Assembly (NCBI GenBank): GCA_949285425.1
Contig: CASEAJ010000039.1
Coordinates: forward strand, 1 to 63,291
Direction of reading: 5' to 3'
Source: an uncultured Porphyromonadaceae bacterium
GTDB taxonomy: Bacteria; Bacteroidota; Bacteroidia; Bacteroidales; Paludibacteraceae
Length of the DNA: 63,291 nucleotides
Part shown: piece by piece, positions 1 to 6,978 of the stretch
Layout: every line of letters begins with the position of its first letter
How positions within the stretch are numbered: position 1 is the first letter of the stretch
Program-made: the position numbers and the translations under genes
The notes under the pieces: generated by a model
What the model was told of the DNA's origin: nothing
Databases searched by the model: none
Seen by the model: only the letters and a program-made list of their open reading frames with translations

Positions 1-9
1 AACAGAAAA

Positions 10-112
10 GTCAACCCGACAAGTGAATAGTTGACAAACGAGTCAACCCAATATAAACATAAGTCAAATCTGAGTCAACCTCTTTTATGCATTAAGATAT
101 TTTAAGTCAACC
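10..112. repeat. Phased GTCAACC repeat, 32-bp period
   Basis: GTCAACC begins at 10, 42, 74 and 106, exactly 32 bp apart. Related GTCAA or TTGAC motifs begin at 31 and 63, so each 32-bp unit divides into 21 + 11 bp. That places all motifs on one helical face, as expected for cooperative protein binding or a decayed tandem repeat. The array may continue to the left of the window. No gene is visible here. Confidence 0.6.
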
Positions 113-129
113 TTATTCGTTAAATGACA

Positions 130-202
130 GTGATACACGTGTCTCACATATATGGGACACGTGTCCCACGGCCGTGATACACGTGTCCCACATACGTGGG
201 AC
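130..202. repeat. 22-bp palindromic tandem array A
   Basis: Three consecutive 22-bp units (130-151, 152-173, 174-195) and a partial fourth. Each unit centres on the palindrome ACACGTGT, extended in unit 2 to GGGACACGTGTCCC. GTCCCAC and GTGGGAC at the last junction can also pair. The array follows directly on the 32-bp array and ends about 215 bp before the next gene. Confidence 0.75.
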
Positions 203-417
203 GATAACATTGTGCTGAAACAACTGGGACATCATGCCGCAGGCAACACGAAACCGTTGTCCTGAACCTACCTAAAGGTTTATGACAAAATCCGTAATTC
301 AGGTCATGTGTAAAAGAACATATCCGTAATTCATCTACAAAAAGGTCACACGGAAATACCGACTTTTGCCATTGCAACAAGCAAAGGAAAATACATCAAA
401 AAAAAAACAGAAACGAC
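203..417. other. Gene-free leader region with a 12-bp direct repeat
   Basis: No credible gene is seen. ATCCGTAATTCA occurs at 290-301 and 322-333, again 32 bp apart, upstream of the lipoprotein gene at 418. This could be a paired operator. No clear TAnnTTTG promoter was recognised here. Confidence 0.45.
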
Positions 418-897
418 ATGAAACGAATCTTGCTTTTCACCTGTCTGTCGACATTGTTCTTTTCGGCATGCGGCAGCGAGAAAAACGACATCTGGCAAGA
501 ACAACAGAATATAACTCATAAACCCGATAATATGCAGACCATTACCATTAAATTGACTGTCGGAGACAATACCTTCACAGCCACATTGACAGAAAACAGC
601 TCGACCGAAGCATTGAAAAAAATTTTGGCACAAGGCCCACTGTCCATTCAAATGAGCGACTACGGCGACATGGAAAAAGTCGGTTCCCTTGGCTTTTCAT
701 TACCCCGCAACGACCGCCAAACGACAACCGGACCGGGAGATTTGATTCTGTATCAAGGCAATTCATTTGTCATTTATTATGACACCAACTCTTGGAATTT
801 TACCCGTTTGGGTAAAGTTGACGGAGTTTCCACACGTGCCGAGATGCTGGACCTGTTGGGAGGGAAAGGCGATGTCACCGTCATGCTTTCATTATAA
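418..897 (+). CDS. Cyclophilin-like fold lipoprotein
   Basis: A 159-residue protein with a lipoprotein signal: basic start, hydrophobic stretch, and lipobox ending FFSAC with the lipidated Cys near residue 18. The mature part begins with TITIKLTVGDNTFTATL and carries a GDLILYQGNSFVIYY segment. This matches the cyclophilin-like family of small bacterial proteins whose fold resembles cyclophilin but whose prolyl-isomerase activity is not established. It is probably anchored to the periplasmic face of a membrane. It is the first gene of a plus-strand run with a CMD/cupin protein and DUF3737. The fold assignment is from sequence pattern; the function is unknown. Confidence 0.72.
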   Translation: MKRILLFTCLSTLFFSACGSEKNDIWQEQQNITHKPDNMQTITIKLTVGDNTFTATLTENSSTEALKKILAQGPLSIQMSDYGDMEKVGSLGFSLPRNDRQTTTGPGDLILYQGNSFVIYYDTNSWNFTRLGKVDGVSTRAEMLDLLGGKGDVTVMLSL

Positions 898-1037
898 ACG
901 GGTTCTATGAAAACTATTTATAGTAGCTTACCATACAGACAGTTAAGCCTTACATCGACAAATTCACTCCATAAACCAAACATTATGAATAAGTTTTTTT
1001 AATTTCGCTGTTCATTTTTCCATCAACTTTCAACATT

Positions 1038-1817
1038 ATGGCACAAGAAAAAAATGTAGTACAAACAGCCGGACGCGAACAACTGGGAGATTTCGCGCCG
1101 AAGTTTGCCGAACTAAACGACGACATTCTTTTCGGTGAAGTATGGAGCCGAACCGACCAACTCGGCTTGCGCGACCGCAGCCTGGTAACCATTACGGCTC
1201 TGATCAGTCAAGGCATTACCGACAGTTCACTGATTTATCATTTGCAGTCGGCCAAGAAAAACGGTATCACCCGAACCGAGATTGCCGAGATACTTACCCA
1301 CATCGGTTTCTATGCCGGTTGGCCGAAAGCATGGGCCGCCTTCAGGCTGGCAAAAGACGTTTGGGCCGAAGAGCAGACAAGTGCAGATGCCCAATCCGCA
1401 TTCCAGCGTGAAATGATATTCCCCATCGGCAGACCCAACGATGCCTACGCACAATACTTCACAGGCAAGAGCTACCTGGCTCCCGTTTCCAACGAGCAAG
1501 TTGCCATTTACAATGTTACTTTCGAGCCGCGTTGCCGCAACAACTGGCACATTCACCATGCCACCCAAGGCGGAGGACAAGTACTGATTGGCGTTGCCGG
1601 TCAAGGATGGTATCAGGAAGAAGGAAAGCCTGCTGTAAAGATAGTTCCGGGAACCGTCATTCATATACCTGCCAACGTCAAACACTGGCACGGTGCTTCT
1701 GCCGACAGCTGGTTTGCCCATCTGGCATTGGAACCGGAAGGAGAAAACACTTCCAACGAATGGCTCGAACCGGTGACTGACGATGTCTACAATCAGTTGC
1801 AACAAAACAATTATTAA
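1038..1817 (+). CDS. Carboxymuconolactone decarboxylase/cupin two-domain protein
   Basis: A 259-residue cytoplasmic protein. Residues about 25-110 resemble the carboxymuconolactone decarboxylase (AhpD-like) domain, but no CxxC redox pair is visible. Residues about 155-235 form a cupin with likely metal-binding histidines in HIHH (171-174) and at 216 and 218 in HWH. Such fusions are common in gut Bacteroidota and are usually annotated as decarboxylase or quinone/aldehyde-handling proteins without a proven substrate. The gene lies 21 bp before the DUF3737 gene, suggesting co-transcription. The domain call is strong; the reaction is unknown. Confidence 0.82.
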   Translation: MAQEKNVVQTAGREQLGDFAPKFAELNDDILFGEVWSRTDQLGLRDRSLVTITALISQGITDSSLIYHLQSAKKNGITRTEIAEILTHIGFYAGWPKAWAAFRLAKDVWAEEQTSADAQSAFQREMIFPIGRPNDAYAQYFTGKSYLAPVSNEQVAIYNVTFEPRCRNNWHIHHATQGGGQVLIGVAGQGWYQEEGKPAVKIVPGTVIHIPANVKHWHGASADSWFAHLALEPEGENTSNEWLEPVTDDVYNQLQQNNY

Positions 1818-1838
1818 CCAACCCTACAACAAAACAAA

Positions 1839-2684
1839 ATGAAAGTCATATCCAACACCGAATTCGGAGGCGAACGGCCTCTGTTCGAATCGCACGGCTT
1901 ACGCCTGGAAAATGTAACCATTCATGCCGGCGAATCGGCCCTTAAAGAGTGTAGTGACATAGAAGCCATCAACTGTCGCTTTGAAGGAAACTATCCTTTC
2001 TGGCACGTTCACGGTTTCGTTATCGACCGTTGCTTTTTCGATGTGGGCGGACGGTCGGCTCTCTGGTATTCCGATCATTTGAAAATGACCCGCACACGCA
2101 TTGATGCCCCCAAAATGTTTCGGGAAATGCATGACATTGAAATAGAGGATGTAGAAATGACCGATGCCGATGAAGTTTTCTGGCGTTGCAACCGACTGAA
2201 CATAAAGAACCTGAAACTGCACGAAGGCACCTATCCTTTCATGTTCTGCAACGACTTGTACATTGACGGACTGGAAAGCGACAGCAAATATGTATTCCAG
2301 TATGTGAAAAACATGGAACTGCACCATGCAAAAATAACAACCAAAGATGCGCTTTGGGAATCGGAAAATGTGACCATCTACGACTCGGAACTGAACGGAG
2401 AATACCTGGGTTGGCACTCACGCAATTTGCGCCTTGTACGTTGCCGCATCTCCGGCACACAGCCCCTGTGCTATGCCGAAAACCTGTTGCTGGAAGACTG
2501 CATCATGGCCGATGACTGTGATCTGGCTTTCGAATACAGCAGCGTACAGGCCACCGTTAACAGCCACATACACAGTGTGAAGAACCCTCGTAGCGGACGT
2601 ATTGCCGCCCGAAGCTTCGGCAAAATCATTCTCGACGAGAATATAAAAGCTCCGGCCGACTGCAAGATTGAACTGCTGGGATGA
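1839..2684 (+). CDS. DUF3737 family protein (right-handed beta-helix)
   Basis: A 281-residue protein without signal peptide. It is made of short repeated strands of the type N-x-hydrophobic-x-(D/N)-C or F, such as the segments with ENVTIHAG, CSDIEAINCRF, NDLYIDGLES and ENLLLEDCIM. This is the expected look of a pentapeptide-like or right-handed beta-helix, and the start and length fit DUF3737. Members are often found next to MalY-type lyases and MATE pumps, as here. No catalytic motif is recognised and the molecular role is unknown. Confidence 0.78.
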   Translation: MKVISNTEFGGERPLFESHGLRLENVTIHAGESALKECSDIEAINCRFEGNYPFWHVHGFVIDRCFFDVGGRSALWYSDHLKMTRTRIDAPKMFREMHDIEIEDVEMTDADEVFWRCNRLNIKNLKLHEGTYPFMFCNDLYIDGLESDSKYVFQYVKNMELHHAKITTKDALWESENVTIYDSELNGEYLGWHSRNLRLVRCRISGTQPLCYAENLLLEDCIMADDCDLAFEYSSVQATVNSHIHSVKNPRSGRIAARSFGKIILDENIKAPADCKIELLG

Positions 2685-2867
2685 AAGTTGAAAACGGAAA
2701 AAGACATGTAGCAACAACTCGTTTTCAATTTTCAAGTCATTTGCATTGCGCTCGCCTTTCGCTATCTTTCCATAAGATAGGATGCGGCTTGGCATAAAAT
2801 TCAAACAAGTTTGATTTTCTGCCTTCGACTTTCGCTATCTTTGCGCCCCATAAAAAAGCAGAAACGG
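2685..2867 (+). promoter_or_regulatory. Promoter region of the MATE gene
   Basis: The sequence TATCTTTG at 2836-2843 fits the Bacteroidota -7 element TAnnTTTG, with TTTG at 2810-2813 as a possible -33 element. The 22-bp spacing is slightly long. A similar string, TTTCGCTATCTTT, is also present near 2757-2769, so the segment contains an imperfect repeat. The start codon at 2868 lies about 25 bp downstream. Confidence 0.55.
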
Positions 2868-4307
2868 ATGGAAAACAAGGGTGGTAAAACAGATTATCTT
2901 TTGTCGCTCATTCGCAACGGACAAAAGCTCAACGGAACACAACAACTGAAACTGACAGCCTATCTCAGCCTGCCGGCCATCATGGCACAGTTATCTTCCA
3001 TTGCCATGCAATACGTCGACGCATCCATGGTAGGCAGTCTGGGGGCCAATGCATCGGCCTCCATCGGACTGGTTTCGACGACAACCTGGCTGTTCTGGGG
3101 CATTTGCTCGGCAGCAGCTACCGGATTTTCCGTCCAGGTGGCACACCGCATCGGTGCCGGAGATTTCGAAGGAGCCAAACGTGTGTTGCGGCAATCCGTC
3201 ACGGCCGTAATGGTTTTCAGTCTGTTGCTGGCCTGCATCGGCATGTCCATCAGCGATGCCTTGCCCCGATGGCTAGGCGGAGACGAAGCTATCCATCATG
3301 ACTCATCGGTCTATTTTTTCATCTTTTCCCTGTTTCTTCCGGCGTTGCAACTCAACTTTTTGGCCGGCAGCATGCTACGTTGCAGCGGGAACATGCGGGT
3401 GCCCAGTGCACTGAATGTACTGATGTGCCTGCTCGACGTGTTGTTCAACTTCTTCCTCATTTTCCCGACCCGTCACTGGGAAACGCCATGGGGCGACCTC
3501 ACCATCTACGGTGCCGGACTAGGAGTAGAAGGAGCCGCATTGGGAACCGCATTGGCCGAACTGGTAACCGCCGCACTCATGATGACCTATTTGTTCAAAC
3601 GCTCGCCCATATCAAGATACTCGGGCGAATGCGGTTCGTTCATGATTCGGAAAACAACATTGCAAACCGCTTGCCGGATTGCCCTGCCCATGGGGTTCGA
3701 GCATGTGGCCATCTGCGGAGCACAAATCATGACCACAGTCATTGTAGCACCGCTAGGCATTGTGGCCATTGCGGCCAATTCGTTTGCCATCATAGCCGAA
3801 AGCTTGTGCTACATGCCCGGCTACGGCATTGCCGAAGCGGCCACCACCCTGGTCGGACAAAGTCTGGGTGCCGGAAGACTCAAGTTGATGCGACGCTTTG
3901 CCCATATCACCGTATGGACCGGTATGGGCGTCATGGGTGTCATGGGAGCACTTATGTACATAGCCGCACCCCAAATTATCGGCATCATGACACCGGTGGA
4001 AGATATCCGGAGGCTGGGAACGGAAATATTACGCATCGAGGCTTTCGCCGAGCCCATGTTCGCCGCATCCATCGTAGCCTACGGCGTATTTGTCGGTGCC
4101 GGCAACACACTTATGCCCAGCCTCATGAATTTCGGGAGCATTTGGGGAATTCGGCTCACCCTCGCCGCCCTGCTGGCACCGGTCATGGGTTTGCGCGGCG
4201 TGTGGCTGGCCATGTGCATTGAACTGTGTTTCCGCGGAATGATATTCCTCATACGGTTGTGGAGAGGCAAATGGATTTTCGGACTGAAAAGGAAAAGAGC
4301 CGAATGA
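2868..4307 (+). CDS. MATE family efflux transporter
   Basis: Inner-membrane Na+- or H+-coupled multidrug/toxin exporter of about 479 residues. The open frame extends upstream to 2811, but the ATG at 2868 (MENKGGK) sits correctly behind the promoter and removes a non-conserved extension. About twelve hydrophobic segments form two MatE halves, the first beginning near the SLPAIMAQLSSIAMQYVDA segment and the second at the ALPMGFEHVAICGAQIM segment. A basic tail closes the protein. It sits between DUF3737 and a MalY-type lyase. Substrate cannot be deduced. Confidence 0.9.
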   Translation: MENKGGKTDYLLSLIRNGQKLNGTQQLKLTAYLSLPAIMAQLSSIAMQYVDASMVGSLGANASASIGLVSTTTWLFWGICSAAATGFSVQVAHRIGAGDFEGAKRVLRQSVTAVMVFSLLLACIGMSISDALPRWLGGDEAIHHDSSVYFFIFSLFLPALQLNFLAGSMLRCSGNMRVPSALNVLMCLLDVLFNFFLIFPTRHWETPWGDLTIYGAGLGVEGAALGTALAELVTAALMMTYLFKRSPISRYSGECGSFMIRKTTLQTACRIALPMGFEHVAICGAQIMTTVIVAPLGIVAIAANSFAIIAESLCYMPGYGIAEAATTLVGQSLGAGRLKLMRRFAHITVWTGMGVMGVMGALMYIAAPQIIGIMTPVEDIRRLGTEILRIEAFAEPMFAASIVAYGVFVGAGNTLMPSLMNFGSIWGIRLTLAALLAPVMGLRGVWLAMCIELCFRGMIFLIRLWRGKWIFGLKRKRAE

Positions 4308-4422
4308 CCAAACAAAACAGGCAACATACATGCAATGTTCATAAGTGACTCGTGAAAATTAATTTAGATGAGTTACTGAAAACAGGAAAATAATATCGTT
4401 TCATTTTTACAAGTTACTCATT

Positions 4423-5583
4423 ATGCACTACGATTTCGACACCATCATCCCGCGTCGCGGAACGAACTCCTACAAATGGGATACTCCAGCCGACGACCAC
4501 ATGCTGCCCATGTGGGTGGCCGACATGGACTTCCGCACCGCCCCTGCCATTATCGAACAGTTGCAGCAACGGGTGGCACACGGCATTTTCGGATATACAA
4601 AAGTGCCCGACACCTACTATGAGGCCGTTACAAACTGGTTCCGGAGACGTCACCAGTGGCACATTGACCCTCGTTGGATTATCTACACCAGCGGTGTAGT
4701 ACCTGCCGTTTCGGCCATTATCAAGGCCCTGACCTCGCCCGGTGACAAAGTCATTGTACAGACTCCTGCCTACAACTGCTTCTATTCCTCCATCCGGAAC
4801 AACGGTTGTCTGCTTTCGGCCAACATGCTGGTCAACACCAACGGACGGTACACCATCGACTTTGACGACCTCGAAGCAAAAGCCGCCGACCCCCAAGCCA
4901 AACTGCTGTTGCTGTGCAATCCACACAATCCGACGGGACGGGTCTGGACATCCGATGAACTGGAACGCATCGGCGACATTTGCCTGAGAAACCGGGTTTT
5001 CATCATTGCCGACGAAATACACTGCGAACTGACTTATGACGGCCACGACTATACACCCTTTGCCTCGCTCTCCGAAGCGTTCCGCATGCATTCGGTCACC
5101 TGCATCTCGCCCAGCAAGGCTTTCAACATAGCCGGCCTGCAGATTGCCAACATCGTGGCTGCCGACGAGCACATACGCCAACGCATAGACCGGGCCATCA
5201 ATGACAATGAAGTGTGCGATGTCAACCCGTTCGGTGTGCTGGCCACCATTGCCGCCTACAACGAAGGTGCCGAATGGCTCGACAGCCTACGCTGCTACCT
5301 GTGGCAGAACTACGAACACATGTGCCGTTTCTTCAGTGAAAGACTGCCCCACTACCCCATTTCTCCGCTCGAAGGCACCTACCTTCCCTGGATAGACTGC
5401 AGGACAACGGGTCGGTCATCGGAAGAACTGGCCATGTACCTGCAACAGGAACACCGACTGATGGTAAACCCCGGCACACTCTACGGTCCCGGCGGAGAAG
5501 GATTCCTGCGCATGAACATAGCCTGCCCACGCGCCACATTGAACGAAGGTCTGAAACGATTGGAAAAAGGTCTGTTGAAATAA
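4423..5583 (+). CDS. MalY/PatB family PLP-dependent cystathionine beta-lyase or aminotransferase
   Basis: A 386-residue fold-type I PLP enzyme. The start MHYDFDTIIPRRGTNSYKWD and the MWVADMDF block near residues 30-37 are typical of MalY/PatB C-S lyases. Further motifs are CNPHNPTGRVW (about 165-175), ADEIHCEL (about 196-203) and SPSKAFNIAG (229-238) with Lys232 as the probable Schiff-base lysine. Relatives cleave cystathionine or cysteine to pyruvate, ammonia and a thiol; some also regulate transcription. Repeated AGTNACTC-like motifs lie in the leader. An aminotransferase role cannot be excluded. Confidence 0.85.
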   Translation: MHYDFDTIIPRRGTNSYKWDTPADDHMLPMWVADMDFRTAPAIIEQLQQRVAHGIFGYTKVPDTYYEAVTNWFRRRHQWHIDPRWIIYTSGVVPAVSAIIKALTSPGDKVIVQTPAYNCFYSSIRNNGCLLSANMLVNTNGRYTIDFDDLEAKAADPQAKLLLLCNPHNPTGRVWTSDELERIGDICLRNRVFIIADEIHCELTYDGHDYTPFASLSEAFRMHSVTCISPSKAFNIAGLQIANIVAADEHIRQRIDRAINDNEVCDVNPFGVLATIAAYNEGAEWLDSLRCYLWQNYEHMCRFFSERLPHYPISPLEGTYLPWIDCRTTGRSSEELAMYLQQEHRLMVNPGTLYGPGGEGFLRMNIACPRATLNEGLKRLEKGLLK

Positions 5584-5649
5584 CAGCAAGCCACCAACCG
5601 GCAACTGACAGGTCCGAAAAAGGCCAACCGATTTTCATGTTACCCCCCC

Positions 5650-5833
5650 ATCGGTCATTCGAACGTTCGGTTATCGTTGCACTTGTCACACCGGCACTTT
5701 TTGCCGGTTTTCGTTTTCTGCCGGTGGATTTGTCGTCCCGTTTTTCGGCGCATAGCCCGCTATGCGCCTGCAACACGGAACAACCAATCCCTCGTCAGAA
5801 AAGCAAAAACCAATGCAAAATCCAATGACCGAT
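5650..5833. repeat. MITE-like element, copy 1
   Basis: The element is bounded by ATCGGTCATT (5650-5659) and its complement AATGACCGAT (5824-5833). Its centre is a perfect 9-bp-arm palindrome, GGCGCATAG-CCCG-CTATGCGCC (5747-5768). Read in reverse complement it aligns along its length with copy 2 at 6564-6757. No protein-coding frame is credible inside it. Confidence 0.75.
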
Positions 5834-5867
5834 TTGAGTTAAAAAAGAAACAAACAAAACAACAGCT

Positions 5868-6443
5868 ATGACACTCCAACAATTCATTGATTACACCAAA
5901 ACAAGGAAAGCTCTTGACACTGCAGACATTCACCGTTTCATGCACGAAATGAGCGATGAAGCCAGACGCATTACTTTCGAACTCAACAATGCCTACCATA
6001 CCCCCGAAGAAGTGCGAGCCCTGCTCTCGCGCCTGTTCGGCTATGACGTTGACCCCACATTGCGGGTTTTCCCTCCTTTCTACACCGACTTCGGCAAAAA
6101 CATCCACATAGGCAAACATGTCTTTATCAACGCCTGCTGCCATTTTCAGGACCATGGCGGAGTAACCCTCGGCGATGGCTGCCAGATAGGTCATAACGTA
6201 GTGTTTGCCACACTCAACCATTTTCTGGAACCCGAGAAACGGGCCACAACCTACCCCGCTCCTATCACCATCGGCAAAAACGTATGGATAGGCTCAAACG
6301 CCACCATTCTGCAAGGAGTCACCATTGGCGACAATGCCGTTGTGGCAGCCGGGGCCGTCGTCACCCGCGATGTACCGGCCGGCACAGTTGTCGGTGGAGT
6401 ACCGGCCAAAACCATCAAACGCATCAACCCGGACAAGCCATAA
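5868..6443 (+). CDS. Maltose/galactoside-type sugar O-acetyltransferase
   Basis: A 191-residue left-handed beta-helix acetyltransferase. An N-terminal helical segment resembling the maltose acetyltransferase domain (about 1-60) precedes hexapeptide repeats such as [20 protein letters not shown] and the closing [13 protein letters not shown]. The active-site histidine candidate lies in the FATLNHF segment. It would transfer acetyl from acetyl-CoA to a sugar hydroxyl in the cytosol. The gene stands alone between two inverted MITE-like copies and could have moved or been rearranged with them. Confidence 0.87.
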   Translation: MTLQQFIDYTKTRKALDTADIHRFMHEMSDEARRITFELNNAYHTPEEVRALLSRLFGYDVDPTLRVFPPFYTDFGKNIHIGKHVFINACCHFQDHGGVTLGDGCQIGHNVVFATLNHFLEPEKRATTYPAPITIGKNVWIGSNATILQGVTIGDNAVVAAGAVVTRDVPAGTVVGGVPAKTIKRINPDKP

Positions 6444-6563
6444 ACAATCCTCATCCAAATCAACAGATACAGAGCAGAAGCAGGCCACGTCTGAATATCG
6501 CACTACCTCCGCGTGTGATGTGTATAAACGGGAAACAGATAAAATGAAAGTGGAGTCTATAAA
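6444..6563. other. Short spacer after the acetyltransferase gene
   Basis: Between the acetyltransferase stop and MITE-like copy 2 there is no credible gene, promoter or terminator. It belongs to the 535-bp gene-free stretch 6444-6978, the rest of which is mostly the two repeats listed next. I see nothing in 6876-6978, the spacer before the end of hsdR. Confidence 0.5.
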
Positions 6564-6757
6564 CCCAAATCGGTCATTAGGTTTTGCCCTATTTTTAGTT
6601 TCATGCCGAGGGGTTTGACGTTCCGCGTCGCAGGCGCATAGCGGGCTATGTGCCAAGACACGGGGCGGCAAAGCACCGGCAGAAAACCAAAAACAGGCAA
6701 AAAGAGAAACCCCTCACAAGTGAAACAAGGACTGAACGTCCTAATGACCGATTTGGG
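6564..6757. repeat. MITE-like element, copy 2, with perfect 18-bp terminal inverted repeats
   Basis: CCCAAATCGGTCATTAGG at 6564-6581 is matched exactly by its reverse complement at 6740-6757, giving a 194-bp element. The centre carries GGCGCATAGCGGGCTATGTGCC (6633-6654), an imperfect palindrome. The element is homologous to copy 1 in the opposite orientation. It contains no transposase and no obvious target-site duplication. Confidence 0.82.
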
Positions 6758-6785
6758 ATAAATTACTTCATTTATGTTTTTTGCT

Positions 6786-6875
6786 TTTTCTGGCGAGCAG
6801 ATTTTGTGTTTTCCTGTTCCACAGCATAGCCTGCTATGCCCTTTCATCGAGACATAAAACCTGCTCGCCAGAAAA
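6786..6875. repeat. Diverged third hairpin element
   Basis: TTTTCTGGCGAGCAG (6786-6800) and its exact reverse complement (6861-6875) flank a centre GCATAGCCTGCTATGC (6824-6839). The nested layout and the GCATAG...CTATGC core match the two MITE-like copies, but the 18-bp termini are missing. It lies between copy 2 and the 3' end of hsdR and could act as a structured 3' end. Confidence 0.65.
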
Positions 6876-6978
6876 TACAAACAAAGGCCAACCCACAAAA
6901 TATAAAATTATTATGAAGGGGAACTTATAAAACCTACCTCAACCAAAGCCCAATCTCTATATCAGGATTCACTCCTCC

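Noticed and set aside
130..202. CRISPR array
   Set aside because: Units are adjacent without variable spacers and cas genes are absent; the same holds for the other 22-bp arrays.
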